This document shows, in pieces, positions 1-5,734 of a DNA stretch of 12,479 nt. The notes below the pieces were generated by a model, which worked only from the letters and a program-made list of their open reading frames with translations, was not told where the DNA came from and made no database searches. The stretch covers positions 1-12,479 of the forward strand of contig CAYJAP010000021.1 of assembly GCA_964368425.1 (NCBI GenBank), written 5' to 3'. The DNA is from CAYJAP01 sp964368425. GTDB taxonomy: Bacteria; Bacillota; Clostridia; Christensenellales; UBA1242. The translations under genes and the position numbers were made by a program. Numbering within the stretch: the first letter of the stretch is position 1; each line of letters opens with the position of its first letter.

Positions 1-387
1 TCGCTCTACGCTGATGGCGAAGGTTGGTCTGCGAATGTATTTGCACAGGATATGCACAACCTCGATCGCTTATATATAGGGGCGATGTTAGATGGGAGAC
101 TTGTGGCGTACGTCGGAATGAGTTATACGACAGATTCAGCAGACATTCTTAGATTGGGAGTTATGAAAGATTTCCAGCGCAGACATATAGCGACTGACTT
201 ATTGCAGTACGCGTTCAAAGTATTGGTTGCAAAAAAGATCAGAACGGTGATGTTGGAGGTTGATTCACATAATATTAAGGCGATAGGATTGTACGAAAAA
301 TTGAGGTTTAAACAAATCTCGGTGCGGAAGAATTACTACGGGAAGGGTAAAGACGGATTAATCTATTCGTTAGAATTATACAGATAA
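1..387 (+). CDS. rimI: RimI-like ribosomal-protein-alanine N-acetyltransferase, 5' end missing
   Basis: This is the C-terminal 128 residues of a GNAT acetyltransferase. The frame is open from the first base, and WSANVF resembles the RimI N-terminal 'W-S' region, so the true start lies upstream. RimI enzymes transfer acetyl from acetyl-CoA to the N-terminal alanine of ribosomal protein S18 in the cytoplasm. Visible landmarks, numbered from the window edge, are the acetyl-CoA loop region (LGVMKDFQRRHIAT, 52-65), the LEVDSHN strand with Glu86, GLYEKLRF (97-104) and RKNYY (109-113), the last two strongly RimI-like. Two deviations are seen: the loop glycine of Q/R-x-x-G-x-G/A is His62, and the usual LGF is LRF. 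It could instead be a RimI paralogue with another target. The gene is followed directly by a terminator, so it ends its operon. Confidence 0.8.
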   Translation, partial: SLYADGEGWSANVFAQDMHNLDRLYIGAMLDGRLVAYVGMSYTTDSADILRLGVMKDFQRRHIATDLLQYAFKVLVAKKIRTVMLEVDSHNIKAIGLYEKLRFKQISVRKNYYGKGKDGLIYSLELYR

Positions 388-409
388 AGGGCGGTGTAAG
401 CCCTTTTTT
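386..409 (+). terminator. Intrinsic terminator after rimI
   Basis: A 7-bp perfect stem (AAAGGGC at 386-392 with GCCCTTT at 400-406) encloses a 7-base loop, and a run of six T extends through 409. The stem begins inside the rimI stop codon. It separates rimI from the hydrolase gene. Confidence 0.9.
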
Positions 410-434
410 GTAACAAAAATAATAGCGATATAAT
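406..434 (+). promoter_or_regulatory. Candidate sigma-A promoter of the alpha/beta hydrolase gene
   Basis: A perfect -10 hexamer TATAAT lies at 429-434. The -35 is poor: TTTTGT at 406-411 with a 17-base spacer, or TTGTAA at 408-413 with 15, both inside the terminator T-tract. The expected start of transcription is near 441, only about four bases before the ATG at 445, so the mRNA would be nearly leaderless. Confidence 0.45.
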
Positions 435-444
435 ATATAAAGGT

Positions 445-1176
445 ATGAAGAATACATACAATTTGAATATAGTGATTTCCGGTAGCGGAAAGCCCATCGT
501 TTTTTTGCATGGGTGGGGAGGAAACCACAAAAACTTCCTTTATTTCCAACAACGGCTGTGTAAAAAATATAAAGTTATAAACTTTGATTTGCCTGGATTT
601 GGTGAAAGTGGCATTCCTATAGAGGGCATGGGAATCTATGAATATGCTGAGATAGTATATCTTTTTCTGCGAGAAAACAATCTTAAGAACATCACCTTAG
701 TGGGACATTCTTTTGGGGGTAGGATAGCTATCATACTAGCTTCAATGTTCGATTTAGACGTGCAGAAGCTCGTGCTTATAGACGCTGCTGGATTGAAACC
801 TAGATATAATTTGTTAACCCAATTACGTATTTTAAACTATAAAACAGTCAAGGGTTTGGTACATGCTAAAATCCTGCCAGCCTCTGTTTTAGATAAATAT
901 GGTAGTGAAGATTATCGTGAGTTGAATCCTCAAATGAAAAAAATATTTGTGAAAGTAGTAAATCAACATTTAGATTATCTATTGCCTGACATAGCATGTG
1001 AGACATTAATTGTGTGGGGAAAGAAAGATAAGAGCACTCCTTATCACATGGCAAAAAAATTACAAAAAGGGATAAAAAATGCTGGGCTAGTAGTATATAA
1101 GGATGCTGGACATTTCTCATATATAGAACATAAAGAGAATTTTTTATCGGTGTTGCAATCTTTTCTTGAGAGTTAA
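445..1176 (+). CDS. Alpha/beta-hydrolase fold protein
   Basis: This 243-residue protein is a complete single-domain alpha/beta hydrolase without a signal peptide, so probably cytoplasmic. The oxyanion-hole motif HGWGG is at 22-26, the nucleophile elbow GHSFGG at 87-92 gives Ser89, the acid is probably Asp195 in WGKKDKSTP, and the base is His223 in GHFSYIEH, so the catalytic triad looks intact. A helical cap lies at about 120-180. The family covers esterases, lactonases, C-C hydrolases and haloperoxidases, and the substrate cannot be read from sequence. No other in-frame start exists after the upstream stop at 397-399; AAAGG ends only one base before the ATG, an unusual spacing. Downstream come murF and ddl, after a 158-base gap with its own promoter signals, so any role in cell-wall metabolism rests on position only. 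Confidence 0.88.
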   Translation: MKNTYNLNIVISGSGKPIVFLHGWGGNHKNFLYFQQRLCKKYKVINFDLPGFGESGIPIEGMGIYEYAEIVYLFLRENNLKNITLVGHSFGGRIAIILASMFDLDVQKLVLIDAAGLKPRYNLLTQLRILNYKTVKGLVHAKILPASVLDKYGSEDYRELNPQMKKIFVKVVNQHLDYLLPDIACETLIVWGKKDKSTPYHMAKKLQKGIKNAGLVVYKDAGHFSYIEHKENFLSVLQSFLES

Positions 1177-1213
1177 TATATTGCATAAAAACCGCTATAT
1201 ATTGTGCTATTAT

Positions 1214-1231
1214 AGTACTATGCATAGTACT
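1214..1231. repeat. Perfect 18-bp palindrome upstream of murF
   Basis: AGTACTATGCATAGTACT equals its own reverse complement across all 18 bases. It sits in the hydrolase-murF gap, 38 bases after the hydrolase stop. As RNA it could form a 7-bp stem with a TGCA loop followed by GATTTTGTT, a weak terminator at best. As DNA it looks like an operator for a dimeric regulator. Which of these applies cannot be decided here. Confidence 0.5.
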
Positions 1232-1305
1232 GATTTTGTTCTAGGTTTCTACTACTGTGTGAGATGAGTGATACATAGAGTAACAAAAAAAATACTTTAC
1301 CCATA

Positions 1306-1330
1306 TATAATAAAAATTCTAATAGGGGTG
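1306..1330 (+). promoter_or_regulatory. Candidate -10 box and ribosome binding site of murF
   Basis: TATAAT at 1306-1311 is a perfect -10, but no good -35 is found near 1283-1288. The predicted transcript would start near 1318 and contain GGGGTG (1325-1330), which pairs with the 16S tail with one G-U wobble. That site is placed for a start near 1335, not for the GTG at 1362. Confidence 0.45.
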
Positions 1331-1361
1331 GGTTATAAAAACTTATCAGATTATTTTTATT

Positions 1362-2945
1362 GTGGTTTTTCTGCTTTTGAACTCTGCGATGCTCTTGAAT
1401 GAAGGTGCAAAGTTTATTCGGTTGTTGCAGTTGAACGGATACAAATTATGGGCAACGCTTAAACAGTTTCTTCAACCAGATGTTATGTTTTTATTTGTGT
1501 TCATGGTGTTATCCTCAGGGCTAATCTCTGCGGCATCATGGATATTTGTTTCATATAACGTGTCTCAGGTGTACAGCTTAATATTACTATCGGCGTATAT
1601 GATAACTTTTCTCTTTCTCATACTCGATACGCATTTAGTAAAAGGGTTGGTTTTTACAAAGCGGGTGATAAGGTTATCTGTGTTGACATCGATAATATTC
1701 CTCTCCACGTTCGTAGCTGTAGAATTTGTGCTTTTCACATCTACAGAAGTACTCGCCTATGCCTTCGTTTGTGTGGTGCCGATTATAGGGTTTTTATCAA
1801 TTATATTGGCAAGTGTGCTATTGTATCCTATTGAAAAAGCGATACAGTTGCAGTATAAAATTGCTGCAACAAATAAAATGAAAACATACGATGTGCTCAC
1901 GATAGGAATTACCGGTTCGTATGGAAAAACGAGTACTAAGAATTTTCTCGATGTTATTTTGAGCGAAAAATATGTGGTGCTATCCACTCCAAAAAGCTTT
2001 AACACTCCTATGGGAGTAACAAAAACTATACTGAAGGATTTGAGAAATCAGCACGAGATTTTTATAGTAGAAATGGGTGCGGATAAGACAGGAGACATTG
2101 CCGAACTCTGTCGTATAGTGCCGCCTAAATATGGTGTCATAACTAGTGTTGGGTTACAACATCTAAAGACGTTTAAATCGATAGAAAATATCGAGAAAAC
2201 GAAGTATGAAATAGTTGAAAGTTTGCCCAAGGACGGGATAGCATTTTTCAACCTAGATAATGATATTTGTTTGAAGTTATTTAATGGTTGCGGTTGGAAG
2301 AAAATAGGGGTTTCTACTCTGGGTATAACATCCTCTAAATCGCCTATATTACGTGCAAATAAGATACATACAGACGAAAATGGCATGTCGTTTTGCATAG
2401 TAAATGATGGGGTGGAGATAGAGTTCCATACCAAGGTGTTAGGTACACATAATATAACCAACATTTTGCTCGCATTAGCAATAGCGATTGAACTGAAATT
2501 AACTCCTCAGCAGATGATTAGAGGAGTGTCAAAAATTCGTCCTGTCCCACATAGATTGGAACTAAGTAATTTGCCTTCAGGAGACCTGTTGATAGACGAT
2601 GCGTTTAATAGTAACATTGAAGGGTTTAAGAGTGCGTTAAACGTTGTGAACATGTATCAGAGAAGGAAAATAGTGGTTACGCCGGGAGTGATAGACTTGG
2701 GCTGTTTGCAGGAGGAAGAGAACTACATGCTAGGGCAAGAACTGGCGAGAGTTTCGGATAGGGTGGTGTTGGTTAAAAAGACTAACAGAGAGACGTTAAG
2801 GAGAGGTCTGATAGATGCTGGATTTGATAGAGATATGATAGAAGTCGCAGATAATTTCGAACAAGCACAAAAGATTTATTCTAAGTGGTTGGACGGTAAA
2901 AGCATTGTGCTTTTAGAGAACGACTTGCCAGATAACTATAGTTAA
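1362..2945 (+). CDS. murF: Membrane-anchored MurF-type ligase (UDP-MurNAc-tripeptide--D-Ala-D-Ala ligase)
   Basis: Mur ligases join amino acids to the peptidoglycan precursor with ATP; MurF adds D-Ala-D-Ala. From the GTG start (527 residues) the ligase core carries the P-loop GITGSYGKTS at 182-191, FNTPMG at 213-218, VEMGAD at 236-241 with the Mg-binding Glu, QHLKTF at 266-271, GTHNITN at 361-367, VPHRLE at 395-400 and IDDAFNSN at 411-418, the MurF-like form of the C-terminal motif. The first 160 or so residues are not the usual MurF uridine-binding domain but hydrophobic membrane segments (about 41-64, 70-90, 104-126 and 131-155), so the enzyme should sit on the inner face of the membrane. 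The GTG start has no ribosome binding site and cuts a first hydrophobic helix short; a start at ATA 1335 (nine residues more) fits the upstream GGGGTG better. The next gene, ddl, supplies the substrate. A paralogous Mur ligase with another amino acid is possible. Confidence 0.85.
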   Translation: MVFLLLNSAMLLNEGAKFIRLLQLNGYKLWATLKQFLQPDVMFLFVFMVLSSGLISAASWIFVSYNVSQVYSLILLSAYMITFLFLILDTHLVKGLVFTKRVIRLSVLTSIIFLSTFVAVEFVLFTSTEVLAYAFVCVVPIIGFLSIILASVLLYPIEKAIQLQYKIAATNKMKTYDVLTIGITGSYGKTSTKNFLDVILSEKYVVLSTPKSFNTPMGVTKTILKDLRNQHEIFIVEMGADKTGDIAELCRIVPPKYGVITSVGLQHLKTFKSIENIEKTKYEIVESLPKDGIAFFNLDNDICLKLFNGCGWKKIGVSTLGITSSKSPILRANKIHTDENGMSFCIVNDGVEIEFHTKVLGTHNITNILLALAIAIELKLTPQQMIRGVSKIRPVPHRLELSNLPSGDLLIDDAFNSNIEGFKSALNVVNMYQRRKIVVTPGVIDLGCLQEEENYMLGQELARVSDRVVLVKKTNRETLRRGLIDAGFDRDMIEVADNFEQAQKIYSKWLDGKSIVLLENDLPDNYS

Positions 2946-2960
2946 AATAAAGGAGATTTT

Positions 2961-4094
2961 ATGAAGCAAAATTTAGCAGTCTTGTTTGGTGGAGAGAGTG
3001 TAGAACACGAAATATCTATTATCACTGCTTTGCAAGCAATAAAAAATGTAGATGAAAATAAGTATAATGTTATCCCTGTGTACATAAAAGATAGCGTCTG
3101 GTATACGGGAGAAAGTTTGTTGAACGTTAATACTTATAAAAGCAAAAAGATAAAAGCAAAACAAGTTTTTATGTTGCCAAACAATAAATTTTTGTACACC
3201 AAAGAAGTATTTATAAAAAAATATAAGTACATAGATGTCGCACTATTGTGTTTTCACGGCAATAACGGAGAGGACGGTTGTATACAAGGATTGCTTGAGT
3301 TAAACCATGTTCCTTACACATCGGCTGGAGTGATGGGGAGTGCATTAACGAGCGATAAAGCATTTTTTAAATTGATTCTGCACTCCTTTAATATTCCCAA
3401 CGCGAGAGGACATATATTGTATAATTATGAGTACTATTCAAACATGGGAAATAGTCTGAAGTTAAGGGGTAAAATAGCATTTCCAGTTATAGTAAAACCT
3501 GCGACGTTAGGTAGTAGTATCGGCATAAAGATATGCAAAAACAACGCTCAATTTTTAGAGGCACTAGAGCTTGCATTCTCGCTAGATAAGAAGGTTTTGA
3601 TTGAAGAGTATTACAGTAATATTAAAGAAGTTAATTGTGCGATACTGGGATATGGAGATGATGTCATTATCTCAGCAGTAGAAGAAGTTGTGAAATCTGA
3701 TGGATTGTTGTCGTTTGAAAATAAATATATGAATAACAAAAAACAGGGAATGGCGAGTGCAAAAAGAAAAATTCCTGCAGAAATATCTGATGAACAGATG
3801 GAGCAAGTGAAGGAACTTTCGAGAAAATTATTTTCTATATTTGAACTAAAGGGTGTGGTGCGCTGCGATTTTATCATCACCAGCAACGGAGATGTTTTGG
3901 TTAACGAGTTGAATTCTATACCGGGTTCATTAGCTTTTTATCTCTTCGAACCTGCAGGTATACCATATAAAGATTTGATAAACAAAATGATAAAATACGC
4001 ATACATTGCAAATAGTGAGAGTGCGAAGATAAATCGCCATTTCATTAATAATATTTTAGACAATATAGTGGGAAAAGAAGGCACAAAAGGTTAA
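2961..4094 (+). CDS. ddl: D-alanine--D-alanine ligase
   Basis: This ATP-grasp enzyme joins two D-alanines for the end of the peptidoglycan stem peptide. At 377 residues it has the length of the Ddl/Van ligase group. Landmarks are FGGESVEHEIS (9-19), HGNNGEDGCIQGLLEL (99-114), SALTSDK (127-133), the ATP-binding loop ATLGSSIGI (181-189), the omega-loop SFENKY (251-256), DFIITSNGDVLVNELNSIPG (303-322) with the Mg ligands. The KY pair at 255-256 is the form found in D-Ala-D-Ala ligases; VanA/VanB-type D-Ala-D-Lac enzymes differ there, so ordinary vancomycin-sensitive precursors are inferred. AAAGGAG ends six bases before the ATG. It lies 15 bases after murF and shares its transcript. Its stop codon overlaps that of the converging HTH gene, and no convincing terminator separates them. 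Confidence 0.95.
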   Translation: MKQNLAVLFGGESVEHEISIITALQAIKNVDENKYNVIPVYIKDSVWYTGESLLNVNTYKSKKIKAKQVFMLPNNKFLYTKEVFIKKYKYIDVALLCFHGNNGEDGCIQGLLELNHVPYTSAGVMGSALTSDKAFFKLILHSFNIPNARGHILYNYEYYSNMGNSLKLRGKIAFPVIVKPATLGSSIGIKICKNNAQFLEALELAFSLDKKVLIEEYYSNIKEVNCAILGYGDDVIISAVEEVVKSDGLLSFENKYMNNKKQGMASAKRKIPAEISDEQMEQVKELSRKLFSIFELKGVVRCDFIITSNGDVLVNELNSIPGSLAFYLFEPAGIPYKDLINKMIKYAYIANSESAKINRHFINNILDNIVGKEGTKG

Positions 4095-4402
4095 ATATTT
4101 TGTAGTTTGGTGCGTACACTTTTTTTGATAGACTCGTTGGGTATCAGGTGAGATACCCCCAGTAAACTTACTCGTTCAGCACTCGTGAAAAAACAGTTAT
4201 TTAATCTGAAAGTGTGTAAAATGGCAAACCCGCCGTTTTTTCCCGCTTGCGAGTAGATAGGAACGCCGCTTTCTTCTAACACGTTTATGTAGCGATAAAT
4301 TGTGCGTATGCTAAAATCGTACTTCTGAGATAAGTACTTTGCGGTTACAAATTCTTTGTTTAATAATGTTAGTAAAATACCAAAAATAACGTTTGTCTGC
4401 AT
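4091..4402 (-). CDS. Short DeoR/YafY-type HTH transcriptional regulator lacking a WYL domain
   Basis: The 103-residue protein is an N-terminal winged helix-turn-helix of the HTH_11 type: helices at about 4-15, TAKYLSQKYD (20-29) and the recognition helix SIRTIYRYINVLEES (31-45), followed by the wing VPIYSQAGKNGGFAI (47-61). Regulators of this family usually run to about 300 residues with a ligand-sensing WYL domain. Here the frame ends just after the linker (FTSAERVSLLG, 72-82), so it is either a natural stand-alone DNA-binding protein or a truncated copy. AGGA lies eight bases before the ATG. Its gene follows murG on the same strand after 63 bases but has its own strong promoter. The stop overlaps the ddl stop by convergence (TTAA at 4091-4094). 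Targets are unknown; autoregulation and control of the cell-wall genes are inferences. Confidence 0.75.
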   Translation of the reverse strand: MQTNVIFGILLTLLNKEFVTAKYLSQKYDFSIRTIYRYINVLEESGVPIYSQAGKNGGFAILHTFRLNNCFFTSAERVSLLGVSHLIPNESIKKSVRTKLQNI

Positions 4403-4420
4403 GTCAACTGTCCTATATAA

Positions 4421-4436
4421 TTACCATATTTTACCA
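4421..4436 (-). repeat. Direct repeat TGGTAA phased by 10 bp over the -10 region
   Basis: On the minus strand TGGTAA occurs twice with AATA between, at 4431-4436 and 4421-4426. The period is exactly one helical turn, and the pair brackets the -10 box and transcript start of the HTH gene. This is a plausible operator for that regulator. Confidence 0.4.
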
Positions 4437-4456
4437 GCAAAACATCTCTTTGTCAA
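4428..4456 (-). promoter_or_regulatory. Near-consensus sigma-A promoter of the HTH regulator gene
   Basis: On the minus strand a perfect -35 TTGACA (4451-4456) is followed after 17 bases by TAAAAT (4428-4433), five of six matches to the -10 consensus. It lies between the murG stop and the HTH start. The expected transcript start is near 4421, giving a leader of about 19 bases that holds AGGA. Confidence 0.85.
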
Positions 4457-4465
4457 ACATATGTT

Positions 4466-5512
4466 CTAGTTTTTATCTCTATTTTCTACTATTACTTTCA
4501 CAATATTATCTGCTCCAGCAAGTATATTTTGAGTGCGGATATTTTCTTTATATGTGACTGACAGCTCTTTAAGATTTGTTAACGATTTCAATAGCGTTTC
4601 TTTTGATAGGTTCTCTTGATACAACACAGAACACAGGTTTTTTTTCAGCAACTCTTGTACGTTCTCGAGCTGATCTCCTCTCGATTCAGTTTTAGGCAGG
4701 GGAATGAGCAACATAGGTAGATTGAGGGCAAGAAGTTCGAAGATAGTGTTGCTTCCCGCTCGAGAGATAACCACATCACAGTTCTGATACAAGGCTCCCA
4801 TCTTGTTAGAATATTCTATTTGCACGTAATTTGCTTTTTTTATACTGGGATTATTTTTGCCTTTTCCTGTTAAATGTATAACATTATATTCTTTCAGCAA
4901 CTCATCTAAACTCTCTACAACACACTCGTTTATTCTTTGCGCGCCTGTACTCCCACCCATTATCAATAGACAAGGTTTGCTGTTGTTAAATTGATACTGA
5001 GGAGGTTGTTTTTGCAGTATACTTGGCTGAATCGGCGAGCCTGTAAAGACACCTTTTTTACCAATCTTCTGTGCGGTTGCTTCAAAACTACAACACATAA
5101 CTTTACATTTTCTTAATATCAATTTATTTGCTAGTCCCAGTGAAAAATCGCTTTCATGACCTATAACAGGTACTTTTTTCGCTCCGAATACAACGGGCAC
5201 AGCCACAAAGCCGCCTTTAGAAAATATCACGTCGGGTTGTAGTTTTTTTATTATCTTTTTGCTTTCACTAATCCCGGCAATTAGTTTGAAAGGAATAAGT
5301 AGGTTCGAAAGAGTAAGCTTCCGTTTCAGTTTTACAGTAGTTATTTCATGATATTTGATTTGCGGATATTTGCTGATAATTTCTTTCTCTATACCTGTTT
5401 TACTACCGATATAATGTATCTCATCGAAAAGCTTTTCCAGTTGTGGTAAAAGGGCGATATGTGGAATGACGTGTCCACCTGTTCCGCCACCTGTTAATAT
5501 TATTTTGCTCAA
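4466..5512 (-). CDS. murG: MurG, lipid II synthase (UDP-GlcNAc transferase)
   Basis: MurG moves GlcNAc from UDP-GlcNAc onto lipid I at the cytoplasmic face of the membrane, giving lipid II. The 348-residue protein has the N-terminal loop GGGTGGHVIP (8-17), SKGGFVAVPV (98-107), GHESDFSLGLANK (118-130), the second glycine loop GGSTGAQRIN (186-195), and the donor-binding region SRAGSNTIFELLA (250-262) with SRGDQLENV (277-285). The HES form in place of HEQN is common in clostridial MurG. The start is a TTG with AAGGAGA upstream (5519-5525, seven bases from GGAG to the start), giving MSKIILTGGG. It is transcribed away from parE and reads towards the HTH gene; no terminator is visible between them. 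murG standing outside a dcw cluster is notable, but murF and ddl are nearby. Confidence 0.95.
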   Translation of the reverse strand: MSKIILTGGGTGGHVIPHIALLPQLEKLFDEIHYIGSKTGIEKEIISKYPQIKYHEITTVKLKRKLTLSNLLIPFKLIAGISESKKIIKKLQPDVIFSKGGFVAVPVVFGAKKVPVIGHESDFSLGLANKLILRKCKVMCCSFEATAQKIGKKGVFTGSPIQPSILQKQPPQYQFNNSKPCLLIMGGSTGAQRINECVVESLDELLKEYNVIHLTGKGKNNPSIKKANYVQIEYSNKMGALYQNCDVVISRAGSNTIFELLALNLPMLLIPLPKTESRGDQLENVQELLKKNLCSVLYQENLSKETLLKSLTNLKELSVTYKENIRTQNILAGADNIVKVIVENRDKN

Positions 5513-5591
5513 AATAAATCTCCTTGAATGTGTTTAGAAAATAATTTCTTACATAAGATTAGTATGTTGAAGTGCGTTTTCTTAATACATA

Positions 5592-5603
5592 TTTTAGCTA
5601 AAA
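5592..5603. repeat. 12-bp palindrome in the murG-parE divergent region
   Basis: TTTTAGCTAAAA is a perfect palindrome about 80 bases upstream of the murG start. A second inverted repeat, ATTCT-AA-AGAAT, lies at 5630-5641. Either may be an operator, but in AT-rich DNA such repeats also arise by chance. Confidence 0.3.
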
Positions 5604-5663
5604 ACCACCTTAAACTTTCTTATTAGGATATTCTAAAGAATGGAATTAAACAGGTTATTTTAT

Positions 5664-5691
5664 TTGGATTTTTTTAGTGTTATGTTATAAT
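5664..5691 (+). promoter_or_regulatory. Extended -10 promoter of parE-parC
   Basis: TATAAT at 5686-5691 is preceded by TGT, making an extended -10 (TGnTATAAT). The -35 is weak, TTGGAT at 5664-5669 with a 16-base spacer, as is common with extended -10 promoters. Transcription should start near 5698, leaving a leader of about 37 bases before the TTG start. Confidence 0.7.
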
Positions 5692-5734
5692 AGGTACGCA
5701 AACGTTTACTTTTTACGTGAATTTGGAGGATAAT

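Noticed and set aside
4110..4130. Possible terminator for ddl: GTG-CGTA-CAC followed by seven T
   Set aside because: The stem is only three base pairs and lies inside the converging HTH gene.
5717..5734. Longer parE start at GTG 5717
   Set aside because: No ribosome binding site precedes it, and it would place the strong GGAGGA inside the gene; TTG 5735 is better spaced.
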